DNA of 64,000 bases, from the NCBI GenBank assembly GCA_963811365.1, contig CAWEQW010000010.1:62001-126000 (forward strand). The letters run 5' to 3'. A program made the translations under genes and the position numbers. The notes under the pieces are model-generated. The model was not told the DNA's origin. It was given only the letters and a program-made list of their open reading frames with translations, and made no database searches. The stretch comes from CAWEQW01 sp963811365. GTDB lineage: Bacteria; Actinomycetota; Actinomycetes; Propionibacteriales; Nocardioidaceae. Below are positions 56,629-63,626 of this stretch, piece by piece (position 1 is the stretch's first letter; each line of letters begins with the position of its first letter).

Positions 56629-57648
56629 ATGCACCTACCTCGTCCCCGTGGCCCGGTCAGCGACGCGGTCGTCCGCGCTCTGCGGTCCTCCGGTGCCGAC
56701 GCCGACCTCGCCGCCGACGCTCGTCACGCCGCGAGCAGCAGCGACGACGTCCTGCTCGACGACGACGTGCAGCTCGCGCTCTGGACGCTCTACGAGCTGC
56801 ACTACCGGGGCTTCGAGGACGCCGACGACCGCTGCGAGTGGGACCCGTGTGCGATCGCCGCCCGGCTCGCGATCGAGGGTCCGTTCGAGCAGGCCCTGAG
56901 GACCCGTGCCGCGCCGCACCTGCGCGAGCCTGCCGGCGACGACCTCGTCGCCGACCTGGAGCGCCTGGTCGACACGGTCACCGGCCCGTCCCTGGCCCGC
57001 TACGTCCAGCGCTCCGCCGACCGCGAGCAGCTGCTCGAGCTCATGGTGCACCGGAGCGTCTACCACCTGAAGGAGTCGGACCCGGCCTCCTGGACGATCG
57101 CCCGCCTGGACGGACCGCCGAAGACCGCGCTGGCCGAGCTCCAGTACGACGAGTACGGCAGCGGCCGCGCCGAGCGGCTGCACGCCACCCTGTTCGGCGA
57201 CAGCCTCGAGGAGCTCGGCCTCTCCCGGGAGTACGGCGGCTACGTCGACGTGGTGCCGGCAGCGACCCTCGCGCTGAACAACGCGATGAGCCTGTTCGGG
57301 CTGCACCGCCGGCTGCGCGGCGCGTCGCTGGGGCACCTCGCGGCCTTCGAGATGACCAGCTCGCTGCCCTGTCGGCGCTTCGCCCAGGGCATCCGCCGGC
57401 TGGGGCTGGGGGACCGGGTCGCGGAGTACTTCGACGAGCACGTCGAGGCCGACGCGGTGCACGAGCAGATCGCGATGCGCGACGTCTGCGGCGGCCTGGT
57501 CGCGCAGGAGCCCGGGACCCGGGCGGACGTGCTGCTCGGCGCAGCGGTCTGCCTGGATCTGGAGAACCTCGTCTCCGGCCGGATCCTCGAGGCCTGGACC
57601 GACGGCCGCAGCTCGCTGCTGGGCGCACCGGTGGGGGAGGCGGCCTGA
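56629..57648 (+). CDS. Iron-containing redox enzyme family protein (haem-oxygenase-like diiron fold)
   Basis: A 339-aa protein with the helical pattern of haem-oxygenase-like diiron oxidases/oxygenases. Candidate iron ligands are in TLYELHYRGFED, LAELQYDEYGSGRAERLHA and EYFDEHVEADAVHEQIAM. Members use O2 on small substrates (for example fatty acid decarboxylation or N-oxygenation); the substrate is unknown here. The ATG is the first in frame. Its stop overlaps the CDGSH gene (TGATG), so the two are made together. Confidence 0.8.
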   Translation: MHLPRPRGPVSDAVVRALRSSGADADLAADARHAASSSDDVLLDDDVQLALWTLYELHYRGFEDADDRCEWDPCAIAARLAIEGPFEQALRTRAAPHLREPAGDDLVADLERLVDTVTGPSLARYVQRSADREQLLELMVHRSVYHLKESDPASWTIARLDGPPKTALAELQYDEYGSGRAERLHATLFGDSLEELGLSREYGGYVDVVPAATLALNNAMSLFGLHRRLRGASLGHLAAFEMTSSLPCRRFAQGIRRLGLGDRVAEYFDEHVEADAVHEQIAMRDVCGGLVAQEPGTRADVLLGAAVCLDLENLVSGRILEAWTDGRSSLLGAPVGEAA

Positions 57649-57866
57649 TGCACGCGGTGCCGGGGCCCGAGGCCCACACCGGGGAGGCCGTCTCGGTGAC
57701 GATGTGCCCGCACGGTCCGCTGCTGGTCCGTGGAGCCGACCAGGTGCGCGACCCGGAGGGCACGCTGCACGACGTGACGCGCCCGGTCGTCGCGTTGTGC
57801 GTCTGCGACAAGTCCCAGCGCAAGCCGTGGTGCGACGGCACGCACAAGCTCGTGCCGCGGTCGTGA
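57648..57866 (+). CDS. CDGSH iron-sulfur domain protein, 72 aa
   Basis: A small [2Fe-2S] protein with the full motif CVCDKSQRKPWCDGTH (three Cys and one His ligand), as in mitoNEET-type proteins. The short N-terminal part (VTMCPHGPLLVRG) precedes it. Its start overlaps the stop of the diiron enzyme, so it is probably that enzyme's electron donor or cluster partner. Confidence 0.88.
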   Translation: MHAVPGPEAHTGEAVSVTMCPHGPLLVRGADQVRDPEGTLHDVTRPVVALCVCDKSQRKPWCDGTHKLVPRS

Positions 57867-57889
57867 CGGGCGCCGGCTGACGGGCCGGC

Positions 57890-58118
57890 TCAGCGGGGTG
57901 CGGTGTTGTCGGTCCCCCCGAGCTCGCGCAGCAGCTCGTGGCAGCGGTGCGCCCGCCGGGAGTCCTCCTCCATGACCGAGCGGAAGAACTCCGCGGCCTC
58001 GTCGTGGCCCGCGTTCTCGGCGTCCCGGACGTACCTCCTCGTACAACGGGATCCGCGAGGGATCGGGTGGACCCGGCCGGTACCCGCCGGCGCGTGCTCT
58101 ATCAGTGCGCCAGCGCAT
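57890..58118 (-). pseudogene. Small helical, ferritin-like protein fragment, frameshifted
   Basis: The minus strand encodes YVRDAENAGHDEAAEFFRSV and MEEDSRRAHRCHELLRELGG before a stop at 57890. In another frame just upstream lies DPSRIPLYEE, which would join it after a one-base correction near 58035. The helix with AENAG and EEDSRRA resembles the last helices of small ferritin-like or DUF892-like proteins. The start is not clear. It is convergent with the CDGSH gene. Confidence 0.4.
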
Positions 58119-58147
58119 TTTTTACGGTCGCCGCGGGCGCGGACCCC

Positions 58148-58153
58148 TATAGT
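58148..58153 (+). promoter_or_regulatory. -10 element (TATAGT) upstream of peptidase E gene
   Basis: TATAGT in otherwise GC-rich DNA, 42 nt before the ATG at 58196. An AT-rich stretch (ATTTTTTACGG, 58117-58127) lies about 20 nt upstream and may serve as the -35 region. Confidence 0.45.
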
Positions 58154-58195
58154 GAGTCAGCCCAACCGAGTCCGAGACGAGGGAGACGCATCACC

Positions 58196-58918
58196 ATGCG
58201 GTCTCGCACGATCGTCGCCATGGGTGGCGGTGGCTTCTCGATGGAGCCGCACAACCCGCTGCTCGACGACTTCGTCCTGGATCTGGCCGACGCCGACAGC
58301 AAGCCGCGGGTGTGCTTCGTCCCCACCGCCAGCGGGGACGCGGACGCGTACGTGGAGCTGTTCCTGGACGCGTTCGCGGCCGGTCGTGCCGATGCCACCG
58401 TGCTGTCGCTGTTCAAGCGCGAGCACCTCGACCTCCGGACGTTCGTGCTGAGCCAGGACGTTCTCTACGTCGGGGGCGGGAACACCGTCAGCATGCTCGC
58501 CGTGTGGCGCGCGCACGGCCTCGACGAGCTCCTGGTCGAGGCCTACGAGTCCGGGATCGTGCTGGCCGGGCTGAGCGCCGGCATGAACTGCTGGTTCGAG
58601 GCGTCGGTCACCGACTCGTTCAGCGTGGACGCGCTCCGTCCGCTGCACGACGGGCTCGGTCTGCTCGCGGGCAGTGCCTGCCCGCACTACGACGGCGAGG
58701 CGGAGCGCCGTCCGACGTACCTCGAGCTGGTCGGCAACGGCTTCCCGGCCGGGTACGCCGTCCAGGACGGGTGCGCGCTGCACTTCTCCGGCGGGCGGCT
58801 CGCCGAGGCCGTCGCGTCGCGCCCCGGGGCCGAGGCGTTCCACGTCTCGCGCGGCCCCGCCGGGGTGGTGGAGCGGCCGCTGCCGGTGCGCTACCTGGGC
58901 GAGAGCGAGCGAGTGTAG
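58196..58918 (+). CDS. Peptidase E (S51 family dipeptidase-like)
   Basis: A 240-aa class I GAT-like serine peptidase. VAMGGGGFSMEP starts the fold, YVGGGNTVSMLAVWRAHGLD follows, the nucleophile Ser is in LAGLSAGMNCWFE, and the catalytic His is probably in ACPHYDGEAERR. Peptidase E cleaves Asp-Xaa dipeptides; cyanophycinase is the related alternative. GGGAG lies about 11 nt before the ATG. Confidence 0.85.
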   Translation: MRSRTIVAMGGGGFSMEPHNPLLDDFVLDLADADSKPRVCFVPTASGDADAYVELFLDAFAAGRADATVLSLFKREHLDLRTFVLSQDVLYVGGGNTVSMLAVWRAHGLDELLVEAYESGIVLAGLSAGMNCWFEASVTDSFSVDALRPLHDGLGLLAGSACPHYDGEAERRPTYLELVGNGFPAGYAVQDGCALHFSGGRLAEAVASRPGAEAFHVSRGPAGVVERPLPVRYLGESERV

Positions 58919-59053
58919 GCGACGTCGGCCGGCCCCGCCGGGCGCGACACGCCCCGGAGGGGGGCCAGCCGGGGAATCGCCCGAACGGGCAGTTCGTCCC
59001 CGCACCAGGACTATTCCCGGCGTTTCGCGTGCCCGATTTGCCCGATCGCTGGT

Positions 59054-59069
59054 CCACTGGAACCAGTGG
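59054..59069. promoter_or_regulatory. Perfect inverted repeat CCACTGG-AA-CCAGTGG
   Basis: Seven-bp arms with an AA centre, 13 nt before the ORF at 59082. A second AA-centred inverted repeat, GCCCGAACGGGC, lies at 58979-58990 in the same intergenic region. The geometry is like an operator for a dimeric regulator; the regulator is unknown. Confidence 0.45.
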
Positions 59070-59081
59070 GAAGCCTGGGAG

Positions 59082-59243
59082 ATGAGACACGTGGTCACGA
59101 AGGAAGACAAGGTCACCAACGACAAGCGGCCGACGCCGGTGCGCGCGCGGGGGACGCGGGCCCGTGCCTGCCCGTGCGGGCAGCAGCTCGACATCTGCGG
59201 TAGGGCGCACTGCCCGCGCTGCGGCCGCACCCTGTCCCGCTGA
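59082..59243 (+). CDS. Small zinc-ribbon-like protein, 53 aa
   Basis: MRHVVTKEDKVTNDKRPTPV followed by a basic stretch and a cysteine cluster: CPCG, ICGRAHCPRCGRTL (five Cys and one His). This could bind zinc in a treble-clef or rubredoxin-like knuckle. A GTG at 59091 with GGGAG about 9 nt upstream is the likelier start by ribosome binding, shortening the protein by three residues. It precedes the pgsA-like gene by 31 nt. Confidence 0.5.
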   Translation: MRHVVTKEDKVTNDKRPTPVRARGTRARACPCGQQLDICGRAHCPRCGRTLSR

Positions 59244-59262
59244 GCCCGAGCCGCGCCGGCGC

Positions 59263-59268
59263 TAAGGT
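59263..59268 (+). promoter_or_regulatory. -10 element (TAAGGT) for leaderless pgsA-gcvH cluster
   Basis: TAAGGT is followed by 6 nt and then GTG at 59275. No Shine-Dalgarno is visible. This probably drives the pgsA-DUF881-sbp-DUF881 genes, which overlap one another. Confidence 0.5.
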
Positions 59269-59274
59269 ACCGGT

Positions 59275-59889
59275 GTGGACGAGCAGGGCAGCGCGACCGA
59301 GGCCGCGCGACAGGTCCTGACCATCCCCAACGTCATCAGCATCGTCCGGCTCGCCGGGGTGCCGCTGTTCCTGTGGCTGATCCTCGGCCCCGAGGCGGAC
59401 GCGCTCGCGTTCGGCGTCCTGGTGCTGTCCGGCATCAGCGACTGGGCGGACGGCTATCTGGCGCGCCGGCTGCACCAGACCTCGCGTCTCGGCGAGATCC
59501 TGGACCCGGTCGCCGACCGGCTCTACATCCTGTCCACGGTCGTGGGGCTGGCCGTGCGCGGAGTGATCCCGTGGTGGCTCGCGCTGCTGCTGCCCGCCCG
59601 CGACCTGTTCCTGTGGTGCCTGGTTCCCTTCCTGCGGACCCGCGGCTACAGCGCGCTGCCGGTGCACTTCCTGGGCAAGGCGGCCACCGCGAACCTGCTG
59701 TACGCGTTCCCCCTGCTCCTGCTCGGGGACGGTGAGAGCACCGTCGCCCACCTGGCCGAGGTGGTCGGGTGGGCCCTGGCGATCTGGGGAACGGCGCTGT
59801 ACTGGTGGGCCGGCCTGCTGTACGCCTGGCAGGTCCGCACGCTGCTCGCGGACCACGACCGGAGGGCGCCGGTGCTCGATGGCAGCTGA
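59275..59889 (+). CDS. CDP-alcohol phosphatidyltransferase family protein (PgsA2-like)
   Basis: A 204-aa membrane enzyme with the full family signature DG-x2-AR-x8-G-x3-D-x3-D, seen in SDWADGYLARRLHQTSRL then GEILDPVADRLY. It has about five TM helices (VRLAGVPLFLWLIL, WALAIWGTALYWWAGLLY). It transfers a phosphatidyl group from CDP-diacylglycerol to an alcohol such as glycerol-3-phosphate or inositol phosphate. Position matches M. tuberculosis pgsA2 (Rv1822). Its 3' end overlaps the next gene by 11 nt. Confidence 0.88.
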   Translation: MDEQGSATEAARQVLTIPNVISIVRLAGVPLFLWLILGPEADALAFGVLVLSGISDWADGYLARRLHQTSRLGEILDPVADRLYILSTVVGLAVRGVIPWWLALLLPARDLFLWCLVPFLRTRGYSALPVHFLGKAATANLLYAFPLLLLGDGESTVAHLAEVVGWALAIWGTALYWWAGLLYAWQVRTLLADHDRRAPVLDGS

Positions 59890-60718
59890 CCACCCGCCGC
59901 TCCCGACGGTGCCGGCCCGGTACTCCCAGGGGCTGCTCGACCATCTGTCGGCGACCGCCCTCGACGAGGACTACGCGCAGGCCGCCGCCCGCCGCGGCCC
60001 CGCGCCGCGCGGCCGGCCGGGCGCCGGGGTCCTCGGCGTCGTCGTGCTCGTCGTCTTCGGGGGACTGCTCGGCCTCGCTGCGGTCCAGACCTCGCGCGAG
60101 GCCTCCGACTCGGCGAGCAGCAAGGCCTACCTGGTCCGACGCGTCCTCGCCGGCAAGCAGGCGCTCGCCGAGCAGCGGGAGGCGATCACGACGCTCAAGA
60201 CGACCGTGGCCGCCGAGCAGCGTCAGCTGCTGTCCTCGACCGCGCAGGGGCGCAGCGTGCAGAGCCGGGTGCAGGCGCTGGGTGTGGCCAGCAGCGCCGT
60301 GCCGGTCACCGGTCCGGGCGTCCGGGTGGTGGTGAGCGATGCCCGACACCCCGCGTCCGACGAGTTCCGGGTCCACGACAAGGACCTGCAGAAGCTGGTC
60401 AACGGACTCTGGCAGTCGGGCGCCGAGGCCATCGCCATCAACGGCCAGCGGCTGTCGTCGCTGAGTGCGATCCGGTACGCCGGCGAGGCGATCACGGTCA
60501 ACTTCCGCTCCCTCCGGCCGCCGTACGAGGTGGCGGCGATCGGCAGCCCGGACCGGCTGGCGACCCGGTTCATCGACACGGCGGGTGGTCGTTGGTGGCT
60601 CGACCTGCACGCCGTCTATCGTTTGCCCTTCGACATCAACTCCGAGGAGTCGCTGACCTTGCCTGCGGCACGCCGTCTCACCCTGCGCGACGCCCGGCCC
60701 GCCCGGAGCGCGCGATGA
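59879..60718 (+). CDS. DUF881 family membrane protein, copy 1
   Basis: A 279-aa protein: cytoplasmic N-terminus, one TM helix (GVLGVVVLVVFGGLLGLAAV), a coiled-coil stretch (LAGKQALAEQREAITTLKTT) and the DUF881 domain (VTGPGVRVVVSDA, LVNGLWQSGAEAIAINGQRL, YEVAAIGSPDRLATRF). The ATG overlaps the phosphatidyltransferase gene and the stop overlaps sbp (ATGA). DUF881 proteins flank small basic protein genes across Gram-positives, often near division genes. Confidence 0.85.
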   Translation: MAADHPPLPTVPARYSQGLLDHLSATALDEDYAQAAARRGPAPRGRPGAGVLGVVVLVVFGGLLGLAAVQTSREASDSASSKAYLVRRVLAGKQALAEQREAITTLKTTVAAEQRQLLSSTAQGRSVQSRVQALGVASSAVPVTGPGVRVVVSDARHPASDEFRVHDKDLQKLVNGLWQSGAEAIAINGQRLSSLSAIRYAGEAITVNFRSLRPPYEVAAIGSPDRLATRFIDTAGGRWWLDLHAVYRLPFDINSEESLTLPAARRLTLRDARPARSAR

Positions 60719-61047
60719 TCGCCGGACTCGGGCTGCTGGTGGGCATCGTCGTGGGACTGGTCCTGAGGCCGAGCGTGCCGACCGGGCTCGAGCCGTACCT
60801 GCCGATCGCGGTGGTGGCCGCCCTGGACGCCGTGTTCGGCGCCCTCCGCGCCTTCCTGGACGGCATCTACGACGACAAGGTCTTCGTGGTCTCGTTCGTC
60901 AGCAACGTGCTCATCGCCGCGCTGATCGTGTACCTCGGCGACCAGCTCGGTGTCGGCGGGCAGCTGTCCACCGGCGTGATCGTCGTGCTCGGGATCCGGA
61001 TCTTCTCCAACGTGGCCGCGATCCGCCGGCACATCTTCCATGCCTGA
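60715..61047 (+). CDS. sbp: Small basic protein (Sbp family, DUF1290)
   Basis: A 110-aa integral membrane protein with three hydrophobic helices (MIAGLGLLVGIVVGLVLRPS, PIAVVAALDAVFGALRAFLD, FVSNVLIAALIVYLGDQLGV) and the conserved GIRIFSNVAAIRRHIF end. The function is unknown. It overlaps both flanking DUF881 genes by 4 and 8 nt, as in M. tuberculosis Rv1823-Rv1825, so the three probably form a membrane complex. Confidence 0.9.
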   Translation: MIAGLGLLVGIVVGLVLRPSVPTGLEPYLPIAVVAALDAVFGALRAFLDGIYDDKVFVVSFVSNVLIAALIVYLGDQLGVGGQLSTGVIVVLGIRIFSNVAAIRRHIFHA

Positions 61048-61789
61048 GACCACCGGGCCCGAGACGGCCGGGTCCGAGCCCACCGGCCGATCACGGCTGC
61101 GCTCGGCGCTCACCGCGCCCCCGTCCCGGCGCCAGCTGGTGGCCGCACTGCTGCTGGCGGTGCTCGGCTTCGCGGCCGTCGTGCAGGTGCGCGCCAACGA
61201 CCGGAACGGCTCGTACGTCGGCGCGCGCCAGTCCGACCTGATCCAGCTGATCAACCAGCTGTCCCTGGCCTCGCAGCGCGCCGACCAGCAGATCTCCCGG
61301 CTCCAGCAGACCCGCTCCTCGCTGCGCAACGACGCCGACAGCAGCCGCACCGCGGTCGTCGAGGCACGCAAGGAGGCCCAGACGCTCGGCATCCTCGCCG
61401 GGACCGTGGCGGCGGTGGGGCCCGGCGTCCGGGTCACCGTGCGCGACCCCCGGGGCAGCGTCGGCACCGACCAGATGCTCAACGGCATCCAGGAGCTGCG
61501 CGACGCCGGCGCGGAGGCGATGGAGATCGACAACACCGTGCGGGTGGTGGCCCAGACCTGGATCAAGGACGGCGCCAACGGCGGCATCGTCGTGGACGGC
61601 CGGCGGCTCGTCCCGCCGTACACCATCGACGCGATCGGCGACCCGCACACACTGGCCACCGCGCTGGCGTTCCGCGGCGGGTTCAGCTACGGCGTCCGGA
61701 CGGTCGGCGGCCAGGTCCAGGTGCAGCAGTCCCGGCAGATCCAGATCGGCGCCACCCGGAAGGCGCCCGAGGCCCGTTACGCCCGGTAG
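61040..61789 (+). CDS. DUF881 family membrane protein, copy 2
   Basis: A 249-aa protein with one TM helix (LVAALLLAVLGFAAVVQV), a long coiled coil (LIQLINQLSLASQRADQQIS onward) and the DUF881 domain (AAVGPGVRVTVRDP, LNGIQELRDAGAEAMEIDNT, RRLVPPYTIDAIGDPHTL). It overlaps sbp by 8 nt. Its paralogue is at 59879. Confidence 0.87.
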   Translation: MPETTGPETAGSEPTGRSRLRSALTAPPSRRQLVAALLLAVLGFAAVVQVRANDRNGSYVGARQSDLIQLINQLSLASQRADQQISRLQQTRSSLRNDADSSRTAVVEARKEAQTLGILAGTVAAVGPGVRVTVRDPRGSVGTDQMLNGIQELRDAGAEAMEIDNTVRVVAQTWIKDGANGGIVVDGRRLVPPYTIDAIGDPHTLATALAFRGGFSYGVRTVGGQVQVQQSRQIQIGATRKAPEARYAR

Positions 61790-61826
61790 CCTGCAGGCCT
61801 GACGAGCCGAGCAGCCGAGGAGCGAC

Positions 61827-62213
61827 GTGACACCCGACGACGTGAAGTACACCACCGAGCACGAGTGGGTCCGGGACCCGGGCGCCGCGGCGTCCTCGGT
61901 GCGCATCGGCATCACCGACTACGCCCAGGACGCGCTCGGCGACATCGTCTACGTGTCCCTGCCGGAGGTGGGGGTGCAGGTCGAGAGCGGCGCCTCGGTC
62001 GGCGAGCTCGAGTCCACGAAGTCGGTCAGCGACGTCTACGCGCCGCTGACCGGTGAGGTGGTCGCCCGCAACGACGCGCTGGACTCTGCGCCCGAGCTGG
62101 TGAACTCCGACCCGTACGGCGAGGGCTGGCTGTTCGAGGTGGTGCCCGCCGACCGCGGCCAGCTCGACGACCTGATGGACGCCGACGCCTACCAGGGCAC
62201 CCTCGACGCCTGA
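61827..62213 (+). CDS. gcvH: Glycine cleavage system H protein
   Basis: A 128-aa lipoyl carrier that shuttles the aminomethyl group between the P, T and L proteins. The lipoylated Lys is in GELESTKSVSDVYAP, and YTTEHEWV and ITDYAQDALGDIVYVSLP are family motifs. The start is GTG with GAGGAGCG just upstream. The P and T genes are not in the window. The gcvH-FHA-MerR order is conserved in actinobacteria. Confidence 0.95.
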   Translation: MTPDDVKYTTEHEWVRDPGAAASSVRIGITDYAQDALGDIVYVSLPEVGVQVESGASVGELESTKSVSDVYAPLTGEVVARNDALDSAPELVNSDPYGEGWLFEVVPADRGQLDDLMDADAYQGTLDA

Positions 62214-62233
62214 GCGGACGCGCCGGTTGCCCC

Positions 62234-62261
62234 TTGAACCGACCTCACCGGCTGATAGGTT
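62234..62261 (+). promoter_or_regulatory. Promoter: -35 TTGAAC, 16 nt, -10 TAGGTT, upstream of FHA gene
   Basis: Housekeeping-sigma-like elements 21 nt after the gcvH stop and about 64 nt before the FHA protein start. They indicate separate initiation for the FHA-MerR pair. Confidence 0.5.
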
Positions 62262-62324
62262 CGGGGAACCGTCAACCTCGACTGAGGCTTGAGGGTTCCG
62301 TTCCAGCCACACGGGAGGCCGACC

Positions 62325-62870
62325 ATGCCGTTCTGCACCGAGTGCGGGCACCAGAACCCGGACGACGCACGGTTCTGCTCGCAGTGCGGGCACCGCATCG
62401 TCGCGACGCCGGCGGCCACACCGGTCGAACCCTCGGGTGACTCGCCCAGCGAGTCCACGGCCACCATCACGTTCGGCGGGGGAGCAGAGCCGGACCACCG
62501 TGAGGAGCGCAACCTCAACGAGGCCGACTCCGCCGCGGTCGACGCGCTCCCGGCCGGCAGCGCGCTGCTGATCGTCCAGCGCGGCCCGAGCGCGGGCAGC
62601 CGCTTCCTGCTCGACACCGACGTGGTCTCCGCGGGCCGGCACCCGGACAGCGACATCTTCCTCGACGACGTCACGGTCTCGCGCCGGCACGCCGAGTTCC
62701 GGCGCGGTGCCGACGGCTGGACCGTCGCGGACGTGGGCAGCCTCAACGGCACCTACGTCAACCGCGACCGGATCGACGAGGTCTCTCTGCAGGGCGGCGA
62801 CGAGGTCCAGATCGGCAAGTTCCGCCTGGTCTACTTCGCCAGCCACGTGGGGGCGGGAAGCCTGCAGTGA
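62325..62870 (+). CDS. garA: Zinc-ribbon plus FHA domain protein (GarA/OdhI-type)
   Basis: A 181-aa protein. Residues 1-26 form a zinc ribbon (FCTECGHQNPDDARFCSQCG), an acidic linker follows, and residues about 85-175 are an FHA domain (VVSAGRHPDSDIFLDD, VTVSRRHAEF, VGSLNGTYVN). GarA/OdhI inhibits 2-oxoglutarate dehydrogenase and regulates glutamate synthesis, switched by PknB/PknG phosphorylation of an N-terminal Thr. The usual ETTSVF phosphosite is not seen; TATITFGG is at the corresponding place. GGGAGG lies 7 nt before the ATG. Synteny with Rv1827 supports the name. Confidence 0.85.
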   Translation: MPFCTECGHQNPDDARFCSQCGHRIVATPAATPVEPSGDSPSESTATITFGGGAEPDHREERNLNEADSAAVDALPAGSALLIVQRGPSAGSRFLLDTDVVSAGRHPDSDIFLDDVTVSRRHAEFRRGADGWTVADVGSLNGTYVNRDRIDEVSLQGGDEVQIGKFRLVYFASHVGAGSLQ

Positions 62871-63595
62871 GGTCGGCCGCCTCGTCCCGCGCGCGGATGA
62901 GCATCGGCGAGGTGCTGTCCCTGCTGCGGGCGGACTTCCCCGAGGTGAGCATCTCCAAGATCCGCTTCCTGGAGTCCGAGGGGCTCATCGAGCCCGAGCG
63001 CACGCCGTCGGGCTACCGCAAGTTCTCGCACCGCGACGTCGAACGGCTCCGCTACGTGCTCACCAGCCAGCGGGAGCACTACCTGCCGCTCAAGATCATC
63101 AAGGAGCACCTCGATGCGATCGACCGGGGCCTGGAGCCGCCGGGTCCGGCCGAGGCGGTGCCCCAGGTGCCGCGGGTGGTGCTCGCCGGCGACGGCTTCC
63201 CGACCCCGGAGTCGTTCGCGCCGGACGCCACGGAGCTGCGGCTGTCCCGCCGCGAGCTGCTCGCCACCGCCGGGATCGACGACGAGCTGCTCGACCAGCT
63301 CGAGGCGTTCGGACTGGTCCGCCCGCGGCCCGGCTCGGCGCCGTACGACGGGGACAGCCTGGTCGTGGCCAAGACCTGCGGGGAGCTGTCGGCGTTCGGG
63401 CTCGAGCCGCGGCACCTGCGCGCCATCAAGACCGCCGCGGACCGCGAGGTGGGCCTGATGGAGCAGGTCGTATCACCGCTCCAGCGAGCCCGGGACGCCG
63501 GCGCGAAGGCGCGCGCCGAGGACACCATCCGGCAGCTCGCGGCACTGTCCGTGCGGCTGCACGCCACGCTCGTCAAGAGCGGGCTTCGGGCGTGA
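62867..63595 (+). CDS. ftsR: MerR family transcriptional regulator (FtsR-like)
   Basis: A 242-aa regulator with an N-terminal MerR winged helix (MSIGEVLSLLRADFPEVSIS, KIRFLESEGLIEPERTPSGY, YRKFSHRDVERLRYVL) and a long helical C-terminal domain without metal-binding cysteines. The actinobacterial orthologue FtsR activates ftsZ. The GTG start overlaps the FHA gene stop (GTGA). Position matches Rv1828. Confidence 0.85.
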   Translation: MRSAASSRARMSIGEVLSLLRADFPEVSISKIRFLESEGLIEPERTPSGYRKFSHRDVERLRYVLTSQREHYLPLKIIKEHLDAIDRGLEPPGPAEAVPQVPRVVLAGDGFPTPESFAPDATELRLSRRELLATAGIDDELLDQLEAFGLVRPRPGSAPYDGDSLVVAKTCGELSAFGLEPRHLRAIKTAADREVGLMEQVVSPLQRARDAGAKARAEDTIRQLAALSVRLHATLVKSGLRA

Positions 63596-63613
63596 CGGTC
63601 CTCGTGCCCGGAG

Positions 63614-63619
63614 TACGCT
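63614..63619 (+). promoter_or_regulatory. -10 element (TACGCT) for leaderless DUF151 gene
   Basis: TACGCT is followed by exactly 7 nt and GTG at 63627, with no ribosome binding site. It is a textbook leaderless spacing. Confidence 0.5.
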
Positions 63620-63626
63620 GAACAGC

